Positions 9,903 through 19,403 of a stretch of DNA of 64,000 nucleotides are shown here, piece by piece. Position 1 is the stretch's first letter, and each line of letters opens with the position of its first letter. The DNA comes from Sporosarcina highlanderae (lineage in GTDB: Bacteria > Bacillota > Bacilli > Bacillales_A > Planococcaceae): NCBI RefSeq assembly GCF_030433715.1, contig NZ_JAROCC010000005.1, forward strand, positions 1 through 64,000, written 5' to 3'. Below the pieces are notes generated by a model. It made no database searches. It worked only from the letters and a program-made list of their open reading frames with translations, and was not told the origin of the DNA. Position numbers and translations under genes: made by a program.

Positions 9903-10913
9903 TTACTTAATTATCTCCAATTCAGCTGTAATCAGCACTTCATTATCCAATGAGACAGTCCATGTTCCCTTGCCTTTTTTGCCTTGGTTTCGTGGAATAT
10001 ATACAACATGAGACACCCTATCCTTCTCTTGCTTATTTAGAAGTAAGACAATGGGGCGTTTCAACTTCCCATTCACACCTGGCAATATTTTGTATTCACC
10101 TTTTTTGGCAACAGTTACAAGATCATATTTACTAAATGTTTCATTCGCCAGAGACTCATGTGTGTTCCAATCATTTCCGTTATTCAGCGTAACGACAATT
10201 AGGCTTTTACCATCCTTCTCAAAATACGTTACGAGAGTCCTACCAGCGGCTTTTGTGAATCCAGTCTTTCCGGCTATGACTGTTTTATTGGTATGAATAA
10301 GACGGTGTTTGTTTCGCCAGCTTCTCACTTCATCACCTTTACGATAGACAAAGTTCTCGGTTGAAGCGATTTTTCTGAACTCCTGATTTTTCATCGCGAA
10401 ATATAGCATGAGACCTGTCTCGTAGGCAGTTGAAAGATGTTCATCATGATGAAGTCCTGACGGATTTTTAAATGTTGTCCTTTCAAAACCATATAACTTC
10501 GCCTTTTCATTCATCAAATCAACGAAGCCATCAACAGACCCACCAGCATGTTCCGCCAATGCAAATGCTGCATCGTTTCCTGATCGTAACATCAACCCGT
10601 ATAACAACGCATCGCTATCCATTCGTTCACCTTGTTGTGTATAGATAGACGAACCTTCTGCTGAAGCTGCCGCAGCTGAAATCGTAATTTCACCGCCTGC
10701 AGCACCACTTTCGAGGAAGGTAAATGCAGTCCAGATTTTAGTCAAACTGGCTATCGGCAACTGAAGGTTTTCATTGGATCCACTTAACAGACGGCCGGTG
10801 TCTGCGTCTATTACCGCCCATGCACTTCCCATTGCAGCATCTTTCGAGTCTCCTTGGAATGGTGTTAATACAAGGGATAAGAGAAGGACAATTACTACTA
10901 TCGTCCGCTTCAA
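9903..10913 (-). CDS. dacB: D-alanyl-D-alanine carboxypeptidase (DacB/DacF type)
   Basis: A 336-residue serine peptidase of the PBP5-like class with a cleavable signal peptide (TIVVIVLLLSLVLTPFQG). The active-site triad of motifs is present: SLTK (SxxK), SGN (SxN) and KTG in AGKTGFTKAAGR. It removes the terminal D-Ala of peptidoglycan pentapeptides. Its place between scpB and rluB matches dacB of B. subtilis, which acts on spore cortex, but spmA and spmB, which normally follow it, are absent. Assignment to dacB rather than dacF is by synteny only. Confidence 0.88.
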   Translation of the reverse strand: MKRTIVVIVLLLSLVLTPFQGDSKDAAMGSAWAVIDADTGRLLSGSNENLQLPIASLTKIWTAFTFLESGAAGGEITISAAAASAEGSSIYTQQGERMDSDALLYGLMLRSGNDAAFALAEHAGGSVDGFVDLMNEKAKLYGFERTTFKNPSGLHHDEHLSTAYETGLMLYFAMKNQEFRKIASTENFVYRKGDEVRSWRNKHRLIHTNKTVIAGKTGFTKAAGRTLVTYFEKDGKSLIVVTLNNGNDWNTHESLANETFSKYDLVTVAKKGEYKILPGVNGKLKRPIVLLLNKQEKDRVSHVVYIPRNQGKKGKGTWTVSLDNEVLITAELEIIK

Positions 10914-11521
10914 TCATTGTTTCCTCCTTCATCAGTCATTTCGAATGCTTCTTGGAATTTCGACATAAACAAATCAGTATCTCCAAACGGTTCTTCGTCA
11001 CTATCAACTAAAGGTGGCAACATATCAATCGACTCTAGCCCAAATTTGTCCAAAAATAATTCAGTCGTCCCATAAAGTATGGGTCGTCCACTACTTTCTA
11101 AACGCCCTTTTTCCATGATGAAACCTTTCGCTACGAGTGTTTGTATCGGACCATCAGATTTCACTCCTCGTAAGTCATCTATTTCTACCCGTGTCACGGG
11201 CTGTTTATACGCGATAATAGCCAATACTTCAAGTGACGCCTGTGTAATTGGGTTTCTTGTCGGATTTTCAAGCATACGTAGAATGTCATCGGCATATTCA
11301 GCCTTTGTCACAAGTCGATATGAACCTCCGTACAGTCGCAAAGTAATGCCTGCACATGATCGATTTTCGTAATTCAAACGAAGTTGCTCCGCAATTATAA
11401 CAGCGGATTCCTCATCCGTTTGAAGCAAGGTTGAAATGTTTTTCAACGTTAAACCGTCATCTCCCGCAATAAATAAAAAACTTTCAAGCATGCCGATGAT
11501 CCTGTCATCAATTGTTTCCAT
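10910..11521 (-). CDS. scpB: Segregation and condensation protein ScpB
   Basis: A 203-residue kite subunit of the SMC-ScpAB condensin, made of two winged helices (ASLEVLAIIAYKQPVTRVEI is the typical central block, then GRPILYGTTELFLDKFG). It dimerises on ScpA and helps load SMC near the origin. It overlaps scpA at its start and the carboxypeptidase gene at its end, by 14 and 4 bases, so the three genes are translationally linked. Confidence 0.96.
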   Translation of the reverse strand: METIDDRIIGMLESFLFIAGDDGLTLKNISTLLQTDEESAVIIAEQLRLNYENRSCAGITLRLYGGSYRLVTKAEYADDILRMLENPTRNPITQASLEVLAIIAYKQPVTRVEIDDLRGVKSDGPIQTLVAKGFIMEKGRLESSGRPILYGTTELFLDKFGLESIDMLPPLVDSDEEPFGDTDLFMSKFQEAFEMTDEGGNND

Positions 11522-12269
11522 AACTCTCCTCCATCCCGGTTGTAACAGTCATTTTCCCGAAATTATTATCTTGTAAAACGACAATATCTGACCGTTTCAT
11601 TAACTCTAATAACGATAGAAATGTTACAACTAATCCTTCTATATCCCCTGATTCAAACAGCGAATCAAAGTCACAGCTACCGCCTTGTCTTTCAAGTATA
11701 ATCATTATGTGATCCATCTTTTCACTTACAGAAATCTCTGATCTCATAATATTGGCTGTTAGTGGCGCACGAAGTTTCTTTCGTTCGAGCATTTTTTGAA
11801 AGGCACCAATCAGGTCAAACACATTCAGTTTGTCCTCTGTTTCAGGTGCAACCAATTCTCCATATTGAGAAAGGTCCCCAGGAAGTTTCGTAAAGTGAAC
11901 TGATCGTTCTTCTGCGGATTCCTTTAATGTGATTGCTGCCTCTTTGTATTTTTTGTATTCGATCAAACGAGCAACCAGTTCGTCCCTCGGGTCTTCTTCC
12001 ATTTCGAAGTCTGATGATTCGTCTAACGCTTCTCCTTCATGTACTGGCAATAACATTTTGCTTTTAATTTCAAGTAAGGTGGCTGCTAACACCAAATACT
12101 CGCTTAGTTCGTCCAATTTCAGGACACGCATGGCATGGAGGTGTTCAATATATTGGTTTGTAAGTTCAGCCATTGGGATATCATAGATATCGATTTCAAG
12201 TCGGTTGATTAAATGTAATAATAGATCCAGAGGCCCTTCAAAGGCTTCCAATTTCACTTTGTACGTCAT
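11508..12269 (-). CDS. scpA: Segregation and condensation protein ScpA (kleisin)
   Basis: A 253-residue bacterial kleisin. The N-terminal SMC-neck binding part begins KLEAFEGPLDLLLHLINRLE; an acidic middle section follows, and a C-terminal winged helix (VTFLSLLELMKRSDIVVLQD) binds the SMC head. The gene leads a three-gene unit with scpB and the carboxypeptidase. Confidence 0.96.
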   Translation of the reverse strand: MTYKVKLEAFEGPLDLLLHLINRLEIDIYDIPMAELTNQYIEHLHAMRVLKLDELSEYLVLAATLLEIKSKMLLPVHEGEALDESSDFEMEEDPRDELVARLIEYKKYKEAAITLKESAEERSVHFTKLPGDLSQYGELVAPETEDKLNVFDLIGAFQKMLERKKLRAPLTANIMRSEISVSEKMDHIMIILERQGGSCDFDSLFESGDIEGLVVTFLSLLELMKRSDIVVLQDNNFGKMTVTTGMEESYGNN

Positions 12270-12337
12270 AGTATTCCTCCATGCATTTAGTACTGGATTT
12301 ACTGTAGTTTGTATATAGAAAGGAATGAATTATCTAA

Positions 12338-12838
12338 ATGGACCCTACTTATCATCCGCTATTCTTAAAGTTTATTTGTTATTTTAATAAGAATCAAGAC
12401 TACTTCGAATGTCACGAGGTTCTTGAAGAGTATTGGAAATCGATCCCGAATTACACGAAAGAGCATCCATTAACTGCGTACATCCTTTTATCTACCGGAC
12501 TTTATCATTGGAGAAGAGACAATTTTAATGGTGCGTTTCGTACTCTATTAAAAGCTAAGCAAAGAATGCTTGACCAAGATTGCCATATGTCGGGTATCGA
12601 TGGCGAAAAACTAGTAAAAGATATTAATCAATCAATAGATAAAGTGAAAAATACTGAGCCATTTTCACTTTTTACATTGTCATTAACCTCTGAAAAATTG
12701 AAAGTATTAGTAGAAGAAACTGCGTCTACAATGGAACTTCTTCCTCGAAACAGTAACGCTGTCATTCATAAACATATGCTAAGGGATCGTAGTGATATTC
12801 TTGAACAGCGGGAAAAGAAAAAGGGCAGACCATTTTGA
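12338..12838 (+). CDS. ypuF: DUF309 family protein YpuF
   Basis: A 166-residue protein with the DUF309 signature: HEVLEEYWKS near residue 28, then AYILLSTGLYHWRRDNFNGA, an all-helical domain of unknown function. It is divergently transcribed from scpA with about 70 bases between the starts, as ypuF is in B. subtilis. Function is unknown. Confidence 0.85.
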   Translation: MDPTYHPLFLKFICYFNKNQDYFECHEVLEEYWKSIPNYTKEHPLTAYILLSTGLYHWRRDNFNGAFRTLLKAKQRMLDQDCHMSGIDGEKLVKDINQSIDKVKNTEPFSLFTLSLTSEKLKVLVEETASTMELLPRNSNAVIHKHMLRDRSDILEQREKKKGRPF

Positions 12839-12850
12839 TCTGCTCCTTTC
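12818..12850. terminator. Terminator between convergent ypuF and ribT
   Basis: GCAGA and TCTGC form the core of a stem flanked by AAAGG and CCTTT, with A-rich and T-rich sides. It overlaps the ypuF stop and probably serves both genes. Confidence 0.6.
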
Positions 12851-12852
12851 TC

Positions 12853-13218
12853 TTATTTCAAGTCATCTTCCCTGTTCAAACACTTCGCCATAAAGGACTT
12901 TGTATATTCATTACTTTTACATTCAAAATTAGGGTAAAGTTCCGCTAACTTCACAATCATTTCACTACCGATTCCCTCACCACGAAATGAGGGATTTACA
13001 GATAAATGCATGACCGTATATGAATTTTCATCCACTTCTACTCCGACCAGGCCGATGAAGTCTTCACCCTGTTTAAGAAGATATAGGTGCCAGCAGTCAT
13101 CATTTTCATACTTATATATCGTTTCCTGCAGTTTTTTAACGACCTTTTCTCCTGGCATATACGATAGCAATCCCATTGCAATTTTCTCATATGCCTTTTT
13201 ATATCGTAAAAGTATCAT
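12853..13218 (-). CDS. ribT: GNAT acetyltransferase RibT-like
   Basis: A 121-residue GNAT-fold protein. The acetyl-CoA binding segment is HLSVNPSFRGEGIGSEMI (RGxGIG type). The opening ILLRYKKAYEKIAMGLLSYM resembles RibT of the B. subtilis riboflavin operon. No ribDEAB genes accompany it, so the gene is detached from riboflavin synthesis. The substrate is unknown. Confidence 0.72.
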   Translation of the reverse strand: MILLRYKKAYEKIAMGLLSYMPGEKVVKKLQETIYKYENDDCWHLYLLKQGEDFIGLVGVEVDENSYTVMHLSVNPSFRGEGIGSEMIVKLAELYPNFECKSNEYTKSFMAKCLNREDDLK

Positions 13219-13339
13219 TAGGAGCCCCTTCTTTTCAAAAAATCCTCATTTTTTATCGTACCATTATGAAAATGGCTACTTCTGCTGAATAAACCTAATC
13301 GTACATGATATAGGGGGATATATCAATGATCGATAAAGT

Positions 13340-13447
13340 TTATTTATCCAAACCTGCTAAAGGGGCGATAAAGTACCAGTACACTGCCCCCCAGATAAGC
13401 GCGATGAAAATGATGATTAAAAAAAGGGTGAAATTACGCTTTCTCAT
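13340..13447 (-). CDS. Small membrane peptide coupled to lysA
   Basis: This reading frame encodes 35 residues: MRKRNFTLF, one strongly hydrophobic helix (LIIIFIALIWGAVYWYFIA), and a short tail ending GLDK. Its ATG overlaps the lysA stop as ATGA, the classic arrangement for translational coupling. A positive-inside start and a single span suggest a membrane microprotein. I do not recognise the family. Confidence 0.6.
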   Translation of the reverse strand: MRKRNFTLFLIIIFIALIWGAVYWYFIAPLAGLDK

Positions 13448-14772
13448 AGTGATACTTCCTGTCCAGTCTTTTGAAGTGGGAGATCCAGTCTTATGATATC
13501 TTCATAAGTTTCTCTTCGGACAACTAATTGATGCTGCCCATTTTCACAAAATACAATGGCTGGCTTGGGTAGGCGATTATAGTTGCTGGCCATGGAGTAT
13601 GTGTAGGCACCAGTGCAAAATACAGCTATGAGATCACCTTCTTCAGGTTCTGCTATGAAGGCATCTTCAATAATTTTATCTCCAGATTCACAACATTTTC
13701 CGGCAATAGTAACTTTATCGGAATGTGGGGACATCATCCGATTTGCCGTAACAGCTGTGTATTTTGCACCATAGAGCGCCGGTCGAATATTATCCGACAT
13801 GCCTCCATCGACAGCGACATAAGTTCTTACTCCCGGAACTTCTTTCATGCTCCCAGTCGAGTAAATTGTCGTTCCTGCGTCACCTACGAGTGATCGGCCA
13901 GGCTCTATCCAAATCTCAGGCAAAGGATAGTTATGCTTTCTTGTCATCGAAAGAACGACTTTTTCCATTTCTTCTACATACGTTGACGGGGCAAGCGGTT
14001 TATCATCCATTGTATAGCGAATTCCAAAACCACCGCCAAGATTAAGGACAGTACAAATGAATTTGTATTTCTCACGCCACTCAATCATTTTATCCATTAA
14101 TGCTTCTGCTGCAAAACGGAAAGCATCAGTTTCAAAAATCTGTGATCCGATGTGGCAATGCATACCTAACAAAGTAATATATGGGTGGTTGTACAATTGC
14201 AGGAATGCATCATCAGCCTGTCCGTTCTTTAAATCAAATCCGAATTTGGAATCTTCTTGTCCAGTCGTGATGAAATCATGTGTTTCAGCATGGACCCCTG
14301 GAGTGACTCGTAAGAGGATTTGCATCTTCTGTTGACGTGCTTCAGAGATTTCCTTGATCATCTCTATTTCCAAAAAATTATCAATTACAATGCATCCTAT
14401 CTGTTCATCAAATGCATATTGAAGTTCTGTATAGCTTTTATTATTTCCGTGAAAATGAATCTTCTCACGCGGGAAATCAGCCGCGGCTGCTGTGTAAAGC
14501 TCCCCTCCTGAAACTACATCAAGAGAGAGGTCCATCTGTTTTGCAACCTCATAAATCGCAATAGAGGAAAAAGCTTTGCTTGCATATGCAACCTGAGCTT
14601 TAATGCCAGCTTTTTTGAATGTTTCTTTGAAGGCAATTGCCCGTTCGCGAAAAAGAGCGATATCATAGACGAGTAAAGGCGTGCCATACACTTGGGCAAG
14701 ATCTACTGTATCCACGCCGCCTATCGTCAAATGGCCAAGTTCATTCACCGATTGAGTTCCATATAGGTGCAT
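13444..14772 (-). CDS. lysA: Diaminopimelate decarboxylase
   Basis: A 442-residue PLP enzyme of the alanine-racemase/ornithine decarboxylase fold III. The PLP lysine lies in VAYASKAFSS, the phosphate loop in NLGGGFGIRY, and the second-subunit active-site Cys in GKCCESGD. It makes lysine from meso-diaminopimelate, the last step of lysine synthesis. I start it at 14772 (MHLYGTQSVNE) because GGAGG lies eight bases before it. As in B. subtilis, it follows spoVAF. Confidence 0.97.
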   Translation of the reverse strand: MHLYGTQSVNELGHLTIGGVDTVDLAQVYGTPLLVYDIALFRERAIAFKETFKKAGIKAQVAYASKAFSSIAIYEVAKQMDLSLDVVSGGELYTAAAADFPREKIHFHGNNKSYTELQYAFDEQIGCIVIDNFLEIEMIKEISEARQQKMQILLRVTPGVHAETHDFITTGQEDSKFGFDLKNGQADDAFLQLYNHPYITLLGMHCHIGSQIFETDAFRFAAEALMDKMIEWREKYKFICTVLNLGGGFGIRYTMDDKPLAPSTYVEEMEKVVLSMTRKHNYPLPEIWIEPGRSLVGDAGTTIYSTGSMKEVPGVRTYVAVDGGMSDNIRPALYGAKYTAVTANRMMSPHSDKVTIAGKCCESGDKIIEDAFIAEPEEGDLIAVFCTGAYTYSMASNYNRLPKPAIVFCENGQHQLVVRRETYEDIIRLDLPLQKTGQEVSL

Positions 14773-14835
14773 ATTCCATTCCTCCAAGTCATATTTATAA
14801 AACTTTATCATATTTGGAAGGCAGGAAGCAATCCT

Positions 14836-16284
14836 TTACGACAGCCTATTCCTATTAGGAGAATCTGTAATGAATGGTCTCGGGGCATCAATTGTCATTG
14901 GATATCTTATAATAATCCGCTTCATTGCAGTCGGGAAAAATGGTATTAGCGGCCATAGATAAGGGACGCCCATCGGTTTCAGGGATGATAGGTAATATAC
15001 AAGGAATGCAATGCCCAAAAAGAATCCAGGAGCACCCAATATAGCGGTCAATATAAGTATAAAGACCCTGAATATCTTCGTCGTTAGGCTCAATTCAAAT
15101 GAAGGAATGGCAAACGTAAATATCGCACTGACAGCGACGTATAATATTACCTCTCCAGTAAACAGTCCAACATCGATTGCCACTTGTCCAATTACAATTG
15201 CAGCAACTAACCCCATTGCTGTCGACATAGGCGTAGGTGTATGGATGGCAGCCATTCGCAACACTTCTATACCGATATCTGCTATGAGTAATTGCACAAT
15301 TAACGGAACTGATCCCGGATCATTCGGGCCGATATAATTAAGCATTACCGGCAAATGTTCTTGATGGGTTGCAAGCAAATACCAGAATGGAAGCAGTAAC
15401 ATGCTAAGCAACGCTCCAAATAGGCGGAGCCATCTAACAAAGGTTCCTGTAAATGGAGACTGCCTATATTCCTCAGCATGCTGCAAGTGATGGAAAATCG
15501 TTACAGGAACTAAAATCGCTGAAGGTGATGTATCGACGATAATGGCGATATGCCCTTCTAACAGATGAGCAGCACAAATATCCGGCCTTTCCGTAAATCG
15601 GACAAACGGCATTGGTTGGAATCTTTGCTTAAATAGAAATTCTTCCAAAGATTTATCTGTCATCGTAAGTCCGTCATGCTTTATTTCATCAAGTCTTTCA
15701 CGTATGTACGAAAGGTGCTCCTCACTGGCAGCACCTTTCATATAAGTGATTGCAACATCCGTTTTACCATTTAATGAAGTTTGATGCATTTCAAAGCGAA
15801 GGTCCTCGGTCTTTAATCTTCTCCTCACAAGAGCGGTATTAATTATGATATTTTCAGTGAATCCGTCCCTTGAACCTCTTATGACTTTTTCCGTGTCAGG
15901 TTCCTCAGGATTTCTTCCTGGAGAACTTCTTAAATCCGCGACGAACACATATCCATTCGGCAAAACAAACCCGACTAATCCACTTAAAATACTCGTAAGT
16001 AATGTATCCCGTTCATTTACGTCTTCGAGAGCGTAGAAAGGAAAATAACTCAGAAACCATTCTGGATCATCTTTATCCTCGTCGTTTTTTTCGAATCCTT
16101 CTTGCATTTCCACCAGTAAAGTTGTCAATGTCGGCCCATCGATCAGACCGTTAATATAAAACATAAGAGAGGGCATGCCCCATAGATTGATGTTTTTTGC
16201 AGTGGCATCGAATGTTTCGTTTACGCCAAACTTACTTTGAAACCAACTTTCCGCTTCTTTCATAGATGTGAATAACTTTGCCAT
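14836..16284 (-). CDS. spoVAF: Spore germination protein SpoVAF (GerA family A subunit)
   Basis: A 482-residue GerA-type protein: a soluble N-terminal half with GYVFVADLRSSPGRNPEEP and ERPDICAAHLLEGHIAIIVD, then about five membrane spans. SpoVAF sits in the inner spore membrane and helps germinant-triggered ion release. The start lies 4 bases after the sigF stop. In B. subtilis spoVAA-AE lie between these genes; here they are missing. Confidence 0.88.
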   Translation of the reverse strand: MAKLFTSMKEAESWFQSKFGVNETFDATAKNINLWGMPSLMFYINGLIDGPTLTTLLVEMQEGFEKNDEDKDDPEWFLSYFPFYALEDVNERDTLLTSILSGLVGFVLPNGYVFVADLRSSPGRNPEEPDTEKVIRGSRDGFTENIIINTALVRRRLKTEDLRFEMHQTSLNGKTDVAITYMKGAASEEHLSYIRERLDEIKHDGLTMTDKSLEEFLFKQRFQPMPFVRFTERPDICAAHLLEGHIAIIVDTSPSAILVPVTIFHHLQHAEEYRQSPFTGTFVRWLRLFGALLSMLLLPFWYLLATHQEHLPVMLNYIGPNDPGSVPLIVQLLIADIGIEVLRMAAIHTPTPMSTAMGLVAAIVIGQVAIDVGLFTGEVILYVAVSAIFTFAIPSFELSLTTKIFRVFILILTAILGAPGFFLGIAFLVYYLSSLKPMGVPYLWPLIPFFPTAMKRIIIRYPMTIDAPRPFITDSPNRNRLS

Positions 16285-16288
16285 TATG

Positions 16289-17077
16289 TTAATCCGCCCT
16301 CACTTTTTTGTCACTTTCATCTTGTTGGGAGCTCATCCATGTCTTCAATTGGGCAAGTATCTTTTTTTCCAAACGGGAAACCTGTACTTGGGAAATGCCG
16401 ATTCTTTCGGCAATATCACTTTGTGTGTAGTCAAGATAATACCTCATATAGATGATTGTCTGATCACGTTTATTAAGTTTTGAAACTACGTCTCTGAGAG
16501 GTATATGATCGAAAAATCTTTCAGAACGATCGTCCCGAAGCTGATCCATCAATGTCAAACTATCGCCTTCATTTTCATAAAGTTGCTCATGAAGGGAAGC
16601 TGGATCTCTTAATGCATCGGACGCTAAAATCACCTCATCGACAGTTACTTGCAACGCCTCAGCTATTTCTGAAACGGAAGGGGATTTACCATGGTTTTTA
16701 ATATAATCATCCGTTGCATGTCGGATTTTAAAACTTAATTCGCGAATCGATCTACTTACTTTCACCATGCCATCATCTCTCAAGAAACGTTGAATCTCCC
16801 CAACTATCATAGGCACCGCATAAGTGGAAAATTTCACATCATAGGTCAAATCAAATTTGTCTATCGATTTCATAAGACCGATGCAGCCGATTTGGAACAG
16901 GTCTTCAAGGTCTGCTCCTCGCGATGCAAAGCGCTGAACAATGGACCAAACCAGTCGAGTATTCCCCTCAACCATCATGCGTCTTGCGTCCTTATCCCCA
17001 TCTTGCGATTGTTGGATAAGATCTCTCATTTTTTCCTGGGACAAAAGAGCATCTTGTCTCTCAACAGATGTATCCAT
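16289..17077 (-). CDS. sigF: Forespore sigma factor SigF
   Basis: A 262-residue sporulation sigma factor with region 2 (LEDLFQIGCIGLMKSIDKFD, then KFSTYAVPMIVGEIQRFLRD), region 3, and a region 4 helix-turn-helix (DYTQSDIAERIGISQVQVSR). It is the first forespore-specific sigma factor, held by SpoIIAB and released by SpoIIAA. It is the third gene of the spoIIA operon, 3 bases after spoIIAB. Confidence 0.97.
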   Translation of the reverse strand: MDTSVERQDALLSQEKMRDLIQQSQDGDKDARRMMVEGNTRLVWSIVQRFASRGADLEDLFQIGCIGLMKSIDKFDLTYDVKFSTYAVPMIVGEIQRFLRDDGMVKVSRSIRELSFKIRHATDDYIKNHGKSPSVSEIAEALQVTVDEVILASDALRDPASLHEQLYENEGDSLTLMDQLRDDRSERFFDHIPLRDVVSKLNKRDQTIIYMRYYLDYTQSDIAERIGISQVQVSRLEKKILAQLKTWMSSQQDESDKKVRAD

Positions 17078-17080
17078 CGG

Positions 17081-17527
17081 TCACCTCATTCTGCTTACTT
17101 CCGTGACCGGAGAAAACGTTTTCTCAAATCGAACTACCGTTCCACTTCCAAGCATTGACTCGACAGAGAGACTGTCTGAAAAGCTTTCCATAATCGTAAA
17201 CCCCATACCTGATCTTTCCAATAAAGGCTTTGTCGTGAACATAGGCTCCATCGCTTGTTCAACATCGAAAATTCCTTCACCTTGATCCTCAACTGTCATA
17301 ATAATCTTGTTATCATCAATAACAGCATGAATTGTGACCAAGCTTTTTCCATCGCAATTATAGCCATGGATAATTGCGTTGGTAACAGCTTCCGAGACAA
17401 TTGTTTTAAACTCCGAAATCTCTTCGAGTGTCGGATCTAATGGTGTGATGAAACAAGTCATCGCCATTCTTGCCAACGCTTCATTTTCTTCAATCGCAAC
17501 GAACGATAATGTCATTTCATTTCTCAT
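17081..17527 (-). CDS. spoIIAB: Anti-sigma F factor SpoIIAB
   Basis: A 148-residue GHKL-fold kinase/anti-sigma factor with VSEAVTNAIIHGYN (N box), DQGEGI (G1 box) and ERSGMGFTIMESF (G2 box). It binds SigF, and phosphorylates SpoIIAA on serine. I place the start at 17527, where MRNEMTLSF follows GGAGGGG; this overlaps the spoIIAA end by 11 bases. Confidence 0.96.
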   Translation of the reverse strand: MRNEMTLSFVAIEENEALARMAMTCFITPLDPTLEEISEFKTIVSEAVTNAIIHGYNCDGKSLVTIHAVIDDNKIIMTVEDQGEGIFDVEQAMEPMFTTKPLLERSGMGFTIMESFSDSLSVESMLGSGTVVRFEKTFSPVTEVSRMR

Positions 17528-17867
17528 ATAAGACCCCTCCGATTTCACCAATTACACTGTCGACAGAGCCACGCCTGATATTAGGACCCAAACCAGAAAA
17601 GGAAAAAATCTTTTCCATTGTCGCTGATGGATTTAGGATGATGGTTTCCCCATTGTAAGGTGCGAGGTCGCGCATCCTTCCTAAGATAAGTCCAATCCCT
17701 GCGCTGTCCATGAATCCAAGACGGCTCAAATCCCAAACGATTCCCCGTATTTTCCCCGTGAAGATAGAAGAAGATATTGTGGAACGAATCTTGTTTGCTT
17801 CCAGATTGTCCAACTCCCCTGATAGTGTTACAACCATTATTCCATCTATTTGATTAATTTCAGCCAT
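17517..17867 (-). CDS. spoIIAA: Anti-anti-sigma F factor SpoIIAA
   Basis: A 116-residue STAS-domain protein. The serine that SpoIIAB phosphorylates is in GFMDSAGIGLILGR. The unphosphorylated form frees SigF in the forespore. It is the first gene of this operon; dacF, which usually precedes it, is absent. An upstream Spo0A-type box supports sporulation control. Confidence 0.96.
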   Translation of the reverse strand: MAEINQIDGIMVVTLSGELDNLEANKIRSTISSSIFTGKIRGIVWDLSRLGFMDSAGIGLILGRMRDLAPYNGETIILNPSATMEKIFSFSGLGPNIRRGSVDSVIGEIGGVLYEK

Positions 17868-17963
17868 GCTGAATCCCTCCTTTATGCGGAACTATTCAAC
17901 ACAGGAAGTGGAAAACCCTTTCGCTTGACAAAAGTAGTCATATAATTCTCAAATATCCTACCT

Positions 17964-17970
17964 TTCGACA
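17964..17970 (-). promoter_or_regulatory. Candidate Spo0A box upstream of spoIIAA
   Basis: TGTCGAA on the minus strand exactly matches the 0A-box consensus TGNCGAA. It lies about 100 bases upstream of spoIIAA, where Spo0A~P activates spoIIA in B. subtilis. I could not fix a clear SigH -35/-10 pair. A 7-base match alone is weak; position is the main support. Confidence 0.55.
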
Positions 17971-18047
17971 TTGTGTTCTACCTTAAAAGCCTATCCATTT
18001 TAAGGACGGTTTACACATGAAAGGAAATAATTTCTTAAAACCTAAAA

Positions 18048-18084
18048 ACCATCCCTCGAACATTTTTCATGTTCAAGGAATGGT
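18048..18084 (-). terminator. Terminator after deoB-pdp
   Basis: ACCATCCCTCGAACAT and ATGTTCAAGGAATGGT form a 16-position stem with two mismatches around five bases, followed on the minus strand by TTTTTAGG. It lies immediately after pdp. Confidence 0.85.
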
Positions 18085-18089
18085 CTATT

Positions 18090-19403
18090 TCATTCTGTAA
18101 TCAATTTTTTAATCAGCTCAGGTTTTTCCTGTATACTATCCGAAATATGGATATGATTTTGGATCAATTCAATTGATTTTTCCACGTTTTCACTGTTGGA
18201 ATGAATGATAGCTAACGGTTCGCCAACTGTAACTTTATCACCAATTTTTTTCTTTAAGATAATGCCGACAGCCAAGTCAATTTCATCATCCTTTGTCGCT
18301 CTCCCAGCTCCAAGGAGCATTGCAGCGACACCTATTTCGTCTGCTTCCATTTTAGAAATGGTTCCTGAAGTCAATGAAGGAACTTCGATTTCGTATTTTG
18401 CAGTTGGCAATAATGACGTGTCATGGACGATTCGTGCATCCCCTCCTTGAGCTTCGATTAACCGACCGAATAATTCCAAAGCTGAGCCGTCCGCAATGAC
18501 AGCTTCCAACATACCGCGCGCCTCCTCAATCGACTCAGCTTTTTTCCCAGCTACAATCATCTTGCTTCCTAACACATAACAAAGTTCCGTCAAATCTTCC
18601 GGACCATGACCTTTTAGTGTCTCAATCGCCTCTTTGACTTCAAGGGCATTCCCGATTGCATAGCCCAATGGCTGGCTCATGTCGGAAATGACTGCAACTG
18701 TATCGCGGCCAACTTGATGGCCGATCGACACCATCGAATGGGCTAATGCTTCCGCATCCTCTACCGTTTTCATAAATGCACCTTCACCGGTTTTAACATC
18801 CAAGACGATGGCATCAGCGCCTGCAGCAATTTTTTTACTCATAATGGAACTTGCTATAAGCGGAATGCTGTTTACGGTCGCGGTGACATCACGCAATGAA
18901 TACAGATTTTTATCGGCAGGAGTCAAATTACCACTCTGCCCGATGACTGCAAGTTTGAGATCGTTAACCTGTTTGACGAACTGTTCCTCGGTGAGTTCGA
19001 TATGAAATCCTTCAATTGATTCAAGCTTATCCAATGTACCGCCAGTATGACCTAAACCCCTTCCACTCATTTTGGCTACTGGCACACCGCATGCCGCCAC
19101 TAATGGCACTAAAATAAGCGTTGTTGTGTCCCCTACACCACCGGTGGAGTGTTTATCTACTTTTACCCCTTCAATCGCGGATAAGTCGATCTGATCGCCA
19201 GATTCAACCATCGCCATTGTTAGATGCCCTTGTTCTTCCGCTGTCATTCCCTTGAAATACACCGCCATTAAAAATGAACTTGCTTGGTAATCCGGAATGG
19301 AGCCGTTTGTATAGCCATCGATGAAAAATGTTATCTCATCTTTCGTCAACGTTTCCCCGTCTCTTTTTTTCTCAATAATGTCAACCATTCTGAACACAGT
19401 CAT
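18090..19403 (-). CDS. pdp: Pyrimidine-nucleoside phosphorylase
   Basis: A 437-residue NP-II family phosphorylase. It has [20 protein letters not shown] (phosphate loop), [20 protein letters not shown], and [20 protein letters not shown]. It splits uridine and thymidine with phosphate, giving the base and (deoxy)ribose-1-phosphate. The ATG at 19403 overlaps the deoB stop in TGATG, so the pair is co-translated. A GTG one codon earlier is possible. Confidence 0.95.
   Translation of the reverse strand: MTVFRMVDIIEKKRDGETLTKDEITFFIDGYTNGSIPDYQASSFLMAVYFKGMTAEEQGHLTMAMVESGDQIDLSAIEGVKVDKHSTGGVGDTTTLILVPLVAACGVPVAKMSGRGLGHTGGTLDKLESIEGFHIELTEEQFVKQVNDLKLAVIGQSGNLTPADKNLYSLRDVTATVNSIPLIASSIMSKKIAAGADAIVLDVKTGEGAFMKTVEDAEALAHSMVSIGHQVGRDTVAVISDMSQPLGYAIGNALEVKEAIETLKGHGPEDLTELCYVLGSKMIVAGKKAESIEEARGMLEAVIADGSALELFGRLIEAQGGDARIVHDTSLLPTAKYEIEVPSLTSGTISKMEADEIGVAAMLLGAGRATKDDEIDLAVGIILKKKIGDKVTVGEPLAIIHSNSENVEKSIELIQNHIHISDSIQEKPELIKKLITE

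Noticed and set aside
17930..17975. SigH promoter for spoIIA
   Set aside because: AGGATAT and GAGAAT are present but only a few bases apart; correct spacing was not found.
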